Source: an uncultured Geobacteraceae bacterium
GTDB taxonomy: Bacteria > Desulfobacterota > Desulfuromonadia > Geobacterales > Pseudopelobacteraceae
NCBI GenBank assembly: GCA_903845365.1
Contig: CAIMXI010000289.1
Span: 1 to 52,749, forward strand
Length of the DNA stretch: 52,749 bases
Reading direction: 5' to 3'
Shown: piece by piece, positions 27,231 to 36,634 of the stretch
Layout of the letters: each line of letters starts with the position of its first letter
Position numbering within the stretch: the first letter of the stretch is position 1
Position numbers and translations under genes: made by a program
The notes under the pieces: generated by a model
Database searches by the model: none
What the model was told of the DNA's origin: nothing
What the model saw: the letters and a program-made list of their open reading frames with translations, nothing else

Positions 27231-28112
27231 TTAAGAATGGCAAATATGGTCTAAAGCCCCACGCATTACCCCATCGGGAGCATTTTGGCCGGTCCAGATT
27301 TTAAATGCGAGCTCACCTTGAGCGACAAGCATGCCGATGCCATTCACTGCGGGTATAAACGACTCTAGAGCCCTTTCCACAAGGGGCGTGGCTGACTTAG
27401 AGTAGACCATATCGTACAACTTGGCAGATGCCGGGAGAGATGAAATGTCGATATGTTTTATTTCCTCTCCCTTCATACCGAGGGAAGTGGTGTTAAGAAG
27501 TAATGACGAGGCTTTAAGCTGTTTTTCGGTGAGTTGATCCAGGCAGGCAACATCAATTTCAGTTTCCGGATACCGGCTGTTCATAGCAGATTTGATCGAG
27601 TAAGCATTATCAAGGGTTCGATTGCATATAAGAATTTTCCCTGCACCGGCTCGACAGAGAGCAGCGATCCCTCCACGGGCAGCGCCGCCAGCACCTATGA
27701 CCAGAATCTGTTCTGAACCAGGGATATAATCAAGTTCGCTTAAGAGCGCAACTATCAGACCGTCGCCATCAGTGTTATAGCCGATCAAAGAGGATCCGAT
27801 CACTTTTACCGTATTAACCGCCCCTGCAGCATCAGCGCTTTCATCAAGTCGATCCAACAGGGGCATTATGGACGTTTTGTGGGGAATTGTTACATTGAAT
27901 CCAGAGAAACCTAGTCCACGTAAACCGTTAACGACCGCTTCCAGTTTTTCAGGGGCGACAGCAAATGGGAGATAGATATAATCAAGGAGAGCAGCAGCAA
28001 ACGCGGCATTCTGCATAATTGGCGAAAGTGAATGTTCAATAGGATATCCAATAATACCGACAACTTTGGTTTTCCCTGTCACAGCAGGCATATCCTCACC
28101 GTCCCAAGGCAT
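27231..28112 (-). CDS. aroE: Shikimate dehydrogenase
   Basis: About 293 residues; NADPH-dependent reduction of 3-dehydroshikimate in aromatic amino-acid synthesis. Motifs: YPIEHSLSPIMQN (substrate serines), NVTIPHKT with the catalytic Lys, YNTDGDG, and the cofactor loop GAGGAARG followed by NRT. Two starts are possible: ATG 28112, which overlaps the upstream gene by 17 nt, and ATG 28091, which gives the shorter usual N-terminus. It ends 8 bp before the pil promoter and seems to be the last gene of the recG-ribF operon. Confidence 0.93.
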   Translation of the reverse strand: MPWDGEDMPAVTGKTKVVGIIGYPIEHSLSPIMQNAAFAAALLDYIYLPFAVAPEKLEAVVNGLRGLGFSGFNVTIPHKTSIMPLLDRLDESADAAGAVNTVKVIGSSLIGYNTDGDGLIVALLSELDYIPGSEQILVIGAGGAARGGIAALCRAGAGKILICNRTLDNAYSIKSAMNSRYPETEIDVACLDQLTEKQLKASSLLLNTTSLGMKGEEIKHIDISSLPASAKLYDMVYSKSATPLVERALESFIPAVNGIGMLVAQGELAFKIWTGQNAPDGVMRGALDHICHS

Positions 28113-29964
28113 GGCGCATCCGAATCTGATCAGCAGAAATTCGCATATCAGACGAAATCAATTCCGCTTTTCGTAACATCATAACCGCCTCCTGAGATCT
28201 GTTGATCCCGGCTAGAAATTCGCCAACCTCAAGATAACTGTTCGCATAAATCATGATCGCTTTCCCTGTGTCCAGATCCAGAAATGACTGTTTTTCGAGT
28301 ATGCCACGGTTATTATAATTATCCCAAATCGAAGTATCAGGTATTCCTGACGGCTCATTGTTTTTTCTAATACGATAGACAATCCCCCGCTGAGTCGGTT
28401 GGTACTCTTTAAATTCCACGGAGTATCGCGTTGAGAAATCGATGTAGACAGGTCTGACTCCGATATTTTCGTTTATCGCAATGCGCAAAGCGGCCTCAGG
28501 TCCAAAAGATGTAATATCAAACTTCCTCAGATTGCTGTTTTTAAATATACGCGGCATAGAGTCAAGATACCATTCAAAGACAAGATGAGGGGTATGCGGC
28601 AGGTCGACGTCTTCACGCAGCTTTTCGACACCTTGCAAATACCAGAGAGGGAACGCACCACTGTCCCCCCAGGTAAACATGACAGCGCTCTGTGGCAATG
28701 TTCGCAACGAGTTGGATGCGTAATCAAAAGCTATATAATTGTTATGTTGATCATTTTCGAAATAGTTGACAGCGCAGAGCGCAGTAGGGAGGGAAAAGAA
28801 CAGTACAGCGACAACTCCATAGATCGGAGCAGTAATACGTTCAGGAGTCAGTGACAAGCGAACGGCATAGCCAAGAAGCGAGAAAAGCCCGATGCCGATG
28901 AATACTGCTGTCAAGAGATAGAGCGGAGTAAAAAATTCTTCCGTAAGAAATATTGTTTCCATTGGAGTATTGAAATAGCCTGCTATCACAAGCAAAAAAA
29001 CAGCGGTTGAAACAAAATAAGCCATAAGAACAGTTCTGCTCTTTCGCCAGAGATGGATAATCCCGATAATGGTCAGAATCGCCCCGATCCAAGTAAACTC
29101 TCTTGGGACGTTAAATGCCTGAATTTGCGCCCATAACAGCGTGACATCCCGTACGGGTGGCTCAGACGGATACCCTTTTCGGAGAAAATGCCATAAAAAC
29201 AGATCGACTGTTTTTGAGTCACCCCAGTTAAGAAGCGGATTACTGAGTGCGCGAAGCGGAAGATAGAGATGTATCGAAAAACCGAGCAGAGCAAAAGCTG
29301 TGGCAAGAATAAGTTCCTTAAGCCGGGTTATCATGCGCCAATCAGTAAGCAGTATCATTACAACCCATGAAGGCAACAGCAACACGATGGTCTGATGTAC
29401 GCCCATGGACAAACCGGCCAAAAACGTGCAGACGTATATGTATGAGGGGCACTCATTCCCTTCACGATACTGCTCCTGCCACTTTAGCAGCAGATAGAAA
29501 ATAATCGCAGAAATGAATGCCAGAAGCGGATACGGCTTATCGTGATTTGACTGCAGCCACAAACGGGGTGTGACAGCAAAAGAAAGTGACGCGGCAAGCC
29601 CGGCAAACTGAAGCGCAATCCTGTTTAAACGGTCATCACTCAGTAGCGTCTCCTTTCTCAACATTGCAACCGTCAGAACATAAACTACAAGACAGGCTAG
29701 AGAAGAAGAAAACGCAGTAGCAACATTAACCCGAAACGCGATATTGCCCAGGGGAAGCCAAGTGAAAGGTTTTGCATACATTAAAAAAAGCGGGTATCCG
29801 GGAGAATGCGCCGAACCGAGAGAAGCGGTTGCGGTAAGAAATTCACCACTGTCAAAAAAAGTTACTGATGGAGCTAATGTTACCATGTAGACTGCAAACG
29901 GAATTACAAAGGAAAGAATGAGAAACATATTCAGTTCGATATTCTTAAAAACAGTAATATTCAT
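28096..29964 (-). CDS. DUF2723 family membrane protein (GT-C-like)
   Basis: A 622-residue integral membrane protein with about 11 helices in the first 430 residues and a soluble C-terminal part. The N-terminal loop FFDSGEFLTATASLGSAHSPGYPLF is the diagnostic DUF2723 motif and carries the Asp/Glu expected for GT-C mannosyltransferase-type chemistry (TMEM260/PMT relatives). The C-terminal region may end in a TPR-like helix pair (GEFLAGINRSQEAVMMLRKAE). It starts by a 4-nt overlap with the LPG-synthase-like gene. Function inferred: protein or lipid glycosylation at the membrane. Confidence 0.8.
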   Translation of the reverse strand: MNITVFKNIELNMFLILSFVIPFAVYMVTLAPSVTFFDSGEFLTATASLGSAHSPGYPLFLMYAKPFTWLPLGNIAFRVNVATAFSSSLACLVVYVLTVAMLRKETLLSDDRLNRIALQFAGLAASLSFAVTPRLWLQSNHDKPYPLLAFISAIIFYLLLKWQEQYREGNECPSYIYVCTFLAGLSMGVHQTIVLLLPSWVVMILLTDWRMITRLKELILATAFALLGFSIHLYLPLRALSNPLLNWGDSKTVDLFLWHFLRKGYPSEPPVRDVTLLWAQIQAFNVPREFTWIGAILTIIGIIHLWRKSRTVLMAYFVSTAVFLLVIAGYFNTPMETIFLTEEFFTPLYLLTAVFIGIGLFSLLGYAVRLSLTPERITAPIYGVVAVLFFSLPTALCAVNYFENDQHNNYIAFDYASNSLRTLPQSAVMFTWGDSGAFPLWYLQGVEKLREDVDLPHTPHLVFEWYLDSMPRIFKNSNLRKFDITSFGPEAALRIAINENIGVRPVYIDFSTRYSVEFKEYQPTQRGIVYRIRKNNEPSGIPDTSIWDNYNNRGILEKQSFLDLDTGKAIMIYANSYLEVGEFLAGINRSQEAVMMLRKAELISSDMRISADQIRMRHALGR

Positions 29965-30971
29965 CTGATTTTTTCCGTCCCCTGAAGTTCGCTGAGAGAT
30001 AGCCTGTATTTCCAGGTGTAGTACATGCCGGCGATAATAACCGGGAAAAACCCGATCGCATGAATAACAAGTGCGACAGCTACGGCAGTTGATTCCGGAA
30101 TGCCGAAGGCTGAAAGCCCTTTGAAACAGGCGTAGTGGTACGTGCCGATATAGCCCGGTGAAGCGGGCACCATAACGGCAAAAACAAGTAACACCAGTAT
30201 AAACATGGAAGCTACAATAGGAAGTTTAATGTCAAATCCGAGTAGTACAGAATAAACCGGAATAATGCAACATATCCAGACCAATATTGATGACATCAAG
30301 ATGGCGCTGATATCCCCTCCTTTGGAAGAGATCCTGATACCACCGATAAAAGAGCCGAGCAGCAGAATAATACGGTCCGAAAATTTTTTCGGCAGCGGTT
30401 TCAGCAGAACAGCGGTCCAATGCAGAGTCCGGTTGGTCTGTCGTTTCAACAGAATCAGAAAAATGATTATACCGACGTACAGGGCAAAAGTCACAGCTCC
30501 ACCGGTTTTAAGCAGAGTTTCTGCATCTGTCATACCCTGCGGCAGTTTCAGAGTAAATAACGTAAACAGTAATATCAGCATGACGGTGAAGCCGTCAAAA
30601 AGCCGGTCAATCACCAGTGAAGCAAATACCGTCGGCGTCTGCAGCCCTTCCTTTTTGGCGAGAATATATGCCCGGACAAATTCACCCAGGCGTGCCGGAA
30701 GCAGATTGTTGGCCATATAACCGATAATCGTTGCCGGATACAGCGAGGAGAGTGGAATCCGTTTTTCGGGGATGAGAAGATAATGCCATCTGACTGCCCG
30801 TAACAGATAACTGGCAAAGGTCGCCACAACCGCCAGAACGATAAAACGATAATCAACCCTGAGAAGCGCTGTCCAGAGTTGATTGAAATCAATTTTGCTG
30901 AACAGCATCAGCATAAAAATAGCACTGATGGCGATTCCCGACCAAAATTTAAGATCGATTTTAATTTTCAC
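29961..30971 (-). CDS. LPG-synthase-TM family flippase-like membrane protein
   Basis: A 336-residue protein with about eight to nine membrane helices. RAVRWHYLLIPEKRIPLSSLYPATIIGYMANNLLPARLGEFVRAYIL is the hallmark N-terminal region of the LPG_synthase_TM/UPF0104 family (I quote only short parts: RAVRW, NNLLPAR, GEFVRAY), and PASPGYIGTYHYA is the second conserved site. Members of this family without a C-terminal MprF domain act in lipid or glycolipid transfer. Its gene is followed by DUF2723 with a 4-nt overlap, hinting at a joint role. Confidence 0.8.
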   Translation of the reverse strand: MKIKIDLKFWSGIAISAIFMLMLFSKIDFNQLWTALLRVDYRFIVLAVVATFASYLLRAVRWHYLLIPEKRIPLSSLYPATIIGYMANNLLPARLGEFVRAYILAKKEGLQTPTVFASLVIDRLFDGFTVMLILLFTLFTLKLPQGMTDAETLLKTGGAVTFALYVGIIIFLILLKRQTNRTLHWTAVLLKPLPKKFSDRIILLLGSFIGGIRISSKGGDISAILMSSILVWICCIIPVYSVLLGFDIKLPIVASMFILVLLVFAVMVPASPGYIGTYHYACFKGLSAFGIPESTAVAVALVIHAIGFFPVIIAGMYYTWKYRLSLSELQGTEKIR

Positions 30972-31015
30972 AAGAATCCAGCTTTCTCATCTAGTTTCGA
31001 TATGTTATAACCGGA

Positions 31016-31948
31016 TTATTGAAGTATAAGACGAGCTGTTGCAACATCAAGGGTGATTTGATCCTTCAGTTCGGCAGCATTGGAAAATCTGAGCTCTGAG
31101 CGCAGCCTCTGCACAAAGTGCATCTCTACCGAATGCTCATAAATCTGACGTGAAAAATCAAGCAGGAAAACTTCAACCGAGCGCAGGTTACCATCAAAAG
31201 TAGGATTACAGCCGATATTACAAGCTCCGTTTATATACTGCCCGTCAACTTCAACTCTCACTGCGTAAACGCCATCCGCCGGAAGCAGTTCGTTGACTGT
31301 ACATATATTTGCCGTGGGAAACCCGAGTGATGAACCAACTTGACGGCCATGTACCACTCTCCCTGAAATCTGGTAACAGCGGCCAAGAATCCTGGTCGCA
31401 GCCGCCATATTGCCACTTGAAATGGCTTCTCTCGCAAGACTGCTGCTGTAAACGACTCCGTCCTCTCCAATAGGCGGTAGATCTTCAAGGGTAAAGCCAT
31501 TCAGCGCACCCATTTGTTCCAATGTGCTGAAGTTCCCCTCGCGCCCCCTGCCAAAAGCATAATCATGCCCAATGATAATATGCTGCATACCGAGTGGGGC
31601 ACAGAGAACGGTGAGGACAAAATCGCTTGCCGACAACCGGGAAAACTCTTCCGTAAAAGGGACAACAACCAGATAATCGATGCCGGAATCTTCAATCAGA
31701 GCGACCTTCTGGTTAAATGTTGTAATCATTGACGGTGCGAATTCAGGTAACAGTATTTTTAACGGGTGCGGCTCAAAAGTGACCACAACTGAAGGAATAC
31801 AACAAGCACTACTTCTCCGTTTCAAGTGAGCAAAAATCTCTGCATGGCCGCGATGAACGCCATCAAAATTACCAACGGTGATAATGGAAGCATCCAGAAT
31901 TTTATCATAGATGTCCGTGCCCGATATAATATGCATTATTTGATTCAT
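31016..31948 (-). CDS. ribF: Bifunctional riboflavin kinase/FAD synthetase RibF
   Basis: A 310-residue enzyme that makes FMN and then FAD. The N-terminal nucleotidyltransferase domain has VGNFDGVHRGHAEIF and GHDYAFGRGREGN; the C-terminal kinase has GRCYQISGRVVHGRQVG and LGFPTANI with the catalytic Glu region EVFLLDF. Length fits the family. The ATG overlaps the recG stop by 4 nt, showing coupled translation. Confidence 0.95.
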   Translation of the reverse strand: MNQIMHIISGTDIYDKILDASIITVGNFDGVHRGHAEIFAHLKRRSSACCIPSVVVTFEPHPLKILLPEFAPSMITTFNQKVALIEDSGIDYLVVVPFTEEFSRLSASDFVLTVLCAPLGMQHIIIGHDYAFGRGREGNFSTLEQMGALNGFTLEDLPPIGEDGVVYSSSLAREAISSGNMAAATRILGRCYQISGRVVHGRQVGSSLGFPTANICTVNELLPADGVYAVRVEVDGQYINGACNIGCNPTFDGNLRSVEVFLLDFSRQIYEHSVEMHFVQRLRSELRFSNAAELKDQITLDVATARLILQ

Positions 31949-34263
31949 CCTATTGTCGCAAGTTCCAGCCGTCTTCCCCAGCGCCTTAGCAGTTCATCAT
32001 GGAGCAGTACATTCGCCGGGGACGCCAGATCCGGATCAGCTTCAAGCAGTGCAAAGGCTGCCAGGCGAGATCTTTCCAACAGTGAGCCGTCTCGCAGGAT
32101 ATTGGCAACACGAAAATCCGGCATCCCCGCCTGACGGGTACCGAGGAAATCACCAGCGCCCCTGATTTCCAGATCTGCCTCGGCAATACGAAAGCCGTCA
32201 CCGGTAGACTCCATAACTCGCAGGCGTTTTTCAGCATCTTCAGACACCTTTCCGGACGACATCAAAATGCAGCATGACTGCTCTCGTCCGCGCCCTACCC
32301 TGCCCCGAAGCTGATGCAGTTGAGAAAGCCCAAAACGCTCGGCATGCTCAATCACCATCATCGTTGCGTTCGGAACGTCTATCCCTACTTCAATAACCGT
32401 AGTAGCAACCAGAATATGGAACTCCCCCGCAATAAAAGCGGCCATAACCGTTTCTTTTTCTACCGGAGTCAATCTGCCATGCAGCAGCCCGATATGCAAG
32501 TCGGGGAAAATATCGGCTTGAAGATGTTCTGCCATTATGGCCGCCGCCTTCAGATCCGTTTTCTCAGACTCCTCCACTAACGGATAGACAACGTAGATCT
32601 GTCGCCCCAGTCGGACCTGCTCGCGCATCATATCATAAAGTTGGCTGCGTCGTGATTCAAAGAAAACCTTGGTCTCAATCGGGATCCTGCCGGGAGGCAT
32701 TTCATCAATCACTGACAGGTCAAGATCACCAAAAAGCGTCATCGCGAGAGTACGGGGAATCGGAGTGGCGGTCATGACAAGAATATCTGGATTACTCCCT
32801 TTCTTTTTCAGGATACCACGCTGCAGCACACCGAAACGGTGCTGTTCATCAATAATTCCAAGACCAAGACGTGCAAATTCCACCTTATCCTGAATAACTG
32901 CATGAGTGCCGATAACGATACGGGCCAGGCCACCGGCAACCCGCTCAAGAGCTTCCTTTTTTGCCTTTCCCTTGAGTGCTCCCGTTATCAGGAGAACCTC
33001 GATTCCCATCTGATAGCACCAACGGTGAATAGTGTGCCAGTGCTGTTCCGCAAGAATCTCAGTAGGCGCCATAATTGCCACCTGAAAATCGTTTTCAACC
33101 GCAATCAATGCCGCCATCAATGCAACGAGGGTCTTGCCGCTCCCGACGTCTCCCTGAACCAGGCGGTGCATGGGATGCGGTGCCATCATATCGGCTTTGA
33201 TTTCCGCCAACACTCGTCGTTGTGCCGCAGTCATTTCAAAAGGGAGGATTCGTACCAACTCTTTCGTGTAGCGATGGGTTACCTGAAAGGCGATCCCCTC
33301 TTCCATCGCCACTCCACGTTTTTTGAGGGCAAGCCCCAACTCCCAGAAGAAAAATTCGTCAAACGCCAGCGCTTGATGTGCTAAAGTTGCACCGACATTC
33401 AGATCTGCAAGATCGGCTTCAGGTGGCGGCGCATGAACATGGCCAAGCGCCTCACGGAGGGATGGAAATCCCGCAGGACAAAGTTCAAGAGGTATCAAGT
33501 TGTCGATATTTACCAGAAATCCTGATACGACTTCTCTCATAACCCTGCGCATAGTTTTCTGGTGGATCCCCTCAGTAAGCGGATAGACCGGAACGATCCG
33601 CCCGAAATTGGCCGGATCAGCCGCCAGCAGCGAGGCAAGATCCTTCCCTTCCGGCAGCCACTCAACATCTGGATGATGCACTTCACGCTGGTAACCGAAC
33701 TGACTCACCTCACCGGTAAAAACGCCGATTCGCCCTATCTTCCAGGTACGTTTCATCCAGACGACATTTGCGCTGAACCATTTGCAGACGATTGTGCCGC
33801 TGTCGTCCTGAATCAGAACCTCGAAAACATTCCTGCCGCTCTTTGTTCTGGACGCATCGGCTGACAAGACCGCTCCGGAAAATACCGCGCTTTGACCCGG
33901 ACGAAGCGAAGAGATGCGAAAGAGTTGGCGCCGGTCTTCATAACGAAGCGGCAATAAATAGAGAGCATCCTCAACGGTATGGATGTCTTTTTTTTCAAGC
34001 AATTCGGCCAGTTTTGATCCAACTCCTTTTATAAACTGGATGCCGACGCCAAGATTCTTGCGGGCAATTGCTTCATTCAGACCTTTACCAGTAGTGACGA
34101 CGGGCGCTACTGGCGATTCAGGGGCTACCATAATCGGGCGAATAACAAGCTCCCCATTCACCTCTTCCAAAGAGAGAGAATCACCAGGAACGATCACCAG
34201 TTTTTTCAAAATACCGGGTGGAATTGTAATGGAGTTGCTTTCGGATAGTGTAACTGTGGGCAT
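31945..34263 (-). CDS. recG: ATP-dependent DNA helicase RecG with an added AbrB-like N-terminal domain
   Basis: A 772-residue protein. The RecG part is complete: wedge/OB domain, Walker A GDVGSGKT, DEQH box (IIDEQHRFGV), and the QLRGRVGRG motif VI. It unwinds branched DNA at stalled forks. The first 46 residues (MPTVTLSESNSITIPPGIL, then KKLVIVPGDSLSLEEVNGEL) fit the SpoVT-AbrB swapped-hairpin pattern (GRxxIPxxxRKxLGIxPGDxLxxE). The ATG at 34263 is chosen over a TTG two codons upstream. Downstream it overlaps ribF by 4 nt. Confidence 0.93.
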   Translation of the reverse strand: MPTVTLSESNSITIPPGILKKLVIVPGDSLSLEEVNGELVIRPIMVAPESPVAPVVTTGKGLNEAIARKNLGVGIQFIKGVGSKLAELLEKKDIHTVEDALYLLPLRYEDRRQLFRISSLRPGQSAVFSGAVLSADASRTKSGRNVFEVLIQDDSGTIVCKWFSANVVWMKRTWKIGRIGVFTGEVSQFGYQREVHHPDVEWLPEGKDLASLLAADPANFGRIVPVYPLTEGIHQKTMRRVMREVVSGFLVNIDNLIPLELCPAGFPSLREALGHVHAPPPEADLADLNVGATLAHQALAFDEFFFWELGLALKKRGVAMEEGIAFQVTHRYTKELVRILPFEMTAAQRRVLAEIKADMMAPHPMHRLVQGDVGSGKTLVALMAALIAVENDFQVAIMAPTEILAEQHWHTIHRWCYQMGIEVLLITGALKGKAKKEALERVAGGLARIVIGTHAVIQDKVEFARLGLGIIDEQHRFGVLQRGILKKKGSNPDILVMTATPIPRTLAMTLFGDLDLSVIDEMPPGRIPIETKVFFESRRSQLYDMMREQVRLGRQIYVVYPLVEESEKTDLKAAAIMAEHLQADIFPDLHIGLLHGRLTPVEKETVMAAFIAGEFHILVATTVIEVGIDVPNATMMVIEHAERFGLSQLHQLRGRVGRGREQSCCILMSSGKVSEDAEKRLRVMESTGDGFRIAEADLEIRGAGDFLGTRQAGMPDFRVANILRDGSLLERSRLAAFALLEADPDLASPANVLLHDELLRRWGRRLELATIG

Positions 34264-34342
34264 GTACAATCCAGTAACAGAAAAATATTACGAAAACGGC
34301 CACGGTCGGGCTTGATTTATCGTCCTATTCATTTTTGCCTGA

Positions 34343-34371
34343 CATATATGTGAGTTAAGAAGATAAGTCAA
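34343..34371 (-). promoter_or_regulatory. Sigma-70 promoter for the recG operon
   Basis: Minus strand TTGACT (34371-34366), 17-bp spacer, TATATG (34348-34343), about 80 bp before the recG start. The rest of the 34270-34452 gap shows nothing else. Confidence 0.5.
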
Positions 34372-34452
34372 TTCAGATTATCGTTGGAATTGGGAGCCTG
34401 GGTGCATTGGCTCTCGCCTGTTTACCGTATAAACCGGCGTGGAATATTCGGC

Positions 34453-34992
34453 TCATTCTTGCGGGGGCGGTCTGCCTGTTCTGGTCACATATTCAATATC
34501 TTCCCTGTTTTTAGAAATTCCTTCAGCGCAAAAACTCCAGATCCGATAGCTTTCAACCCCCAAAATTGTGATACCGGAACCAAATACCGCCCAGTAATTA
34601 CCTTCAAGGGATTTCCCGAAATAATAAAAGAGAAAAAATGCCGTCAGAAAACCTACATGGCTGAAACTGCTACGATGCTCGATGCCTGCGGTCATGCGGG
34701 AAAGGCTTAAGAGTATAGCCGAAAAGGTATAGAGCAGCAGCACTGTGCTGATAATACCGGCTGATGGAGGTTTTCCCAGAAGGGGGGAGACTGTATCAGG
34801 ATCTGGAAGAAATGGAAATCCTCGCCATGCAAGAATACTGACTACCAGAAACAACGCAAGAGCAATGATTCCGCGCGTTGAAAAGCGGCTCAAACGGTTT
34901 ATTTCCTTTTCCAATCCCTCTCTAAGCAAATCAGTGCTATCCACTGTTTCACTGTTATCAGCCGACAGTTGTTTTTCATGCATATCCGCCAT
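34453..34992 (-). CDS. cbcE: Four-helix membrane protein of the cbc-like operon
   Basis: A 179-residue protein with a charged N-terminal 35 residues and four hydrophobic helices (about 38-58, 77-98, 110-125, 132-152). It has no heme motif and no domain I recognise. It is the last gene of the cytochrome operon, 15 nt after the heme-sensor-like gene, and its place corresponds to cbcE, the small membrane subunit in the Geobacter sulfurreducens cbcEDCBA set as I remember it. The name rests on order, not on similarity I could test. It may help to anchor or assemble the complex. Confidence 0.5.
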   Translation of the reverse strand: MADMHEKQLSADNSETVDSTDLLREGLEKEINRLSRFSTRGIIALALFLVVSILAWRGFPFLPDPDTVSPLLGKPPSAGIISTVLLLYTFSAILLSLSRMTAGIEHRSSFSHVGFLTAFFLFYYFGKSLEGNYWAVFGSGITILGVESYRIWSFCAEGISKNREDIEYVTRTGRPPPQE

Positions 34993-35007
34993 GCAATCCC
35001 CGAAAAC

Positions 35008-35826
35008 TTACACTGACTTTTCAAAGTTATTTTTCTTGTCGGCTGCGTTCATTTTTACCTTGTAATAACTTGTGGCTATTATATCAAGATCATGAGTCAG
35101 GTGGGGTGGTGGTTCCGGGATATCGCTTATATTTTCGGTTGATTCCACATAATTCCGCAATTTTTGTACCGGAAGAAAAACATTTCTCCTCAGTAATGCG
35201 GTAACTCCGCCAATAGTGAGGATGAGGCTCATCAATGTAAAGGTAATCATCTGGATGCGAAGCATTGTAAGTGATCTGTCACGTTCTGCCCTCGACAGTC
35301 CAATGTCCAGCGTTCCCAAAACTTTCTGGCCAGGGGGGTGAATATGACACGCTGCAGATGAGCAGTCCGGCCCATTGTAAATCGGTGCAGTTATCGCGAT
35401 TACTTCCATACCTTCAGGGCTTCTGAAGGTGCGAGCCTGCTGCATCGTTCCCAGATTGGTCACAGGGAGAGTTCCTTTGTGACAGACGATGCACCCTTCT
35501 GCATTCTTGTCCATCTGCCGGTTGATCTCACCTGACTTGGCGGAGAAATTCACAATACCCTTCTTGTTGAATATTCTTACATGATCCACTCCCCGCTGTT
35601 CACCAACGTTCCGAATGATTGTGGCCAGTGTTTCACGGTCGGATTTGTGCATGGCATAACGGGTGGATTTCAAGATGGTGTCGGCAATATTGGTTGCATG
35701 AACTATCTCGGCACGATGGAGATCGTCACGGATAACGGAGTATAGAACCAGACAACAGACCACCATGAATCCTGTAACGGCAAGCCCGACCGGCACCAGA
35801 GCTTTTCCCGCGAGTGTTGCAAACAT
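35008..35826 (-). CDS. cbcD: Membrane protein with periplasmic diheme domain and HAMP-like tail (no kinase)
   Basis: A 272-residue protein: a membrane helix (about 10-32), a periplasmic domain with two heme c sites, CIVCH at 112-116 and the CX4CH form CSSAACH at 155-161, a second helix (about 192-212) and a HAMP-like stretch that ends the protein. It matches, segment by segment, the sensor half of the histidine kinase at 40454-42013 (HVRIFNKKG / HIRLIDKKG; EGCIVCH / DECIMCH; AITAPIYNGPDC / GFTKAIYNQPAC; VLGTLDIGLS / VLGLLDISIS). So it is a kinase-free paralogue placed inside the electron-transfer operon. It could be an electron carrier subunit or a redox-state partner. The symbol is by position only. 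Confidence 0.7.
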   Translation of the reverse strand: MFATLAGKALVPVGLAVTGFMVVCCLVLYSVIRDDLHRAEIVHATNIADTILKSTRYAMHKSDRETLATIIRNVGEQRGVDHVRIFNKKGIVNFSAKSGEINRQMDKNAEGCIVCHKGTLPVTNLGTMQQARTFRSPEGMEVIAITAPIYNGPDCSSAACHIHPPGQKVLGTLDIGLSRAERDRSLTMLRIQMITFTLMSLILTIGGVTALLRRNVFLPVQKLRNYVESTENISDIPEPPPHLTHDLDIIATSYYKVKMNAADKKNNFEKSV

Positions 35827-35841
35827 ATCACCCCTCCAGAG

Positions 35842-36612
35842 CTACATTTTATGGCATTTATCACAATCTTTGTCGGTAGCGACACTAAAGGCTGTCTTGC
35901 CGTCATGGCAGGCGCCGCACGATTTTCCCGCTTCCATAAGCTTCATGCTAACCTTAATCTTGCTCCTTTTAGTATTGAAAATGCCGGTGTGGCACTCCCC
36001 ACACTTATAAAGGCTGGTGTGATTATTATGGCTGAAGCTGACGTTGCCAGCATCTTTTTCTATATAGGTAATTTCCTTGGTCGGGTGACACTTGGAACAT
36101 TCCTTAACCGAAAAAGCCTGTTTGGAGTTGTGACACGAGCCGCAGGATTTTCCTTTCTCCATGGCTGCCATTCCAACGCGTTTCCTCTTTTGATTGGCGG
36201 AATACAGTTTGGGGTGACATTTACCACACTCAGTCCCCTCAATATGAATTTTGTGACTGAAATGCGTGGAGCCGGTCTCTTTTACCTGATATGTTATTTC
36301 CTTAACAACATGACATGTGGAGCATTTATCGAGACCAAAGGCTTTTTTGCCATCATGGCATGCACCACAAGATTTGCCTTTTTCCATATCTGCCATCGAA
36401 TAACGCTTCTTCTTTTTTAAATCAAAGATTGTATCGTGACAGGCTCGGCAATTATTGCTCATCTCCTTCTTGTTTATATGATCGCTGTGGCTGAACACCA
36501 CCTTCCCCAAATATTTGGTGGAATACGTGATATCCCGAACGGTAACCGCAAAAGCAGTACTCCGGAATAACAAAAACATCGCAACGATGCTGAAGATAAG
36601 GCGGTATTTCAT
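35842..36612 (-). CDS. cbcC: Nine-heme cytochrome c made of three c7-type triheme repeats
   Basis: A 256-residue exported cytochrome. A signal peptide covers about residues 1-22 (AFA cleavage). Nine CxxCH sites lie at 55, 82, 97, 129, 157, 172, 204, 232 and 250, falling into three units of about 75 residues, each with the order NN/TECGKCH - KGKSCGACH - CSTCH and a shared AxMEKGKSC core. This is the c(7) triheme repeat known from Geobacter cytochromes. It would carry electrons through the periplasm. It starts 22 nt after the cytochrome b gene; symbol inferred from operon order. Confidence 0.85.
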   Translation of the reverse strand: MKYRLIFSIVAMFLLFRSTAFAVTVRDITYSTKYLGKVVFSHSDHINKKEMSNNCRACHDTIFDLKKKKRYSMADMEKGKSCGACHDGKKAFGLDKCSTCHVVKEITYQVKETGSTHFSHKIHIEGTECGKCHPKLYSANQKRKRVGMAAMEKGKSCGSCHNSKQAFSVKECSKCHPTKEITYIEKDAGNVSFSHNNHTSLYKCGECHTGIFNTKRSKIKVSMKLMEAGKSCGACHDGKTAFSVATDKDCDKCHKM

Positions 36613-36634
36613 TAGATTTTCTCCTGAGCAGGTT

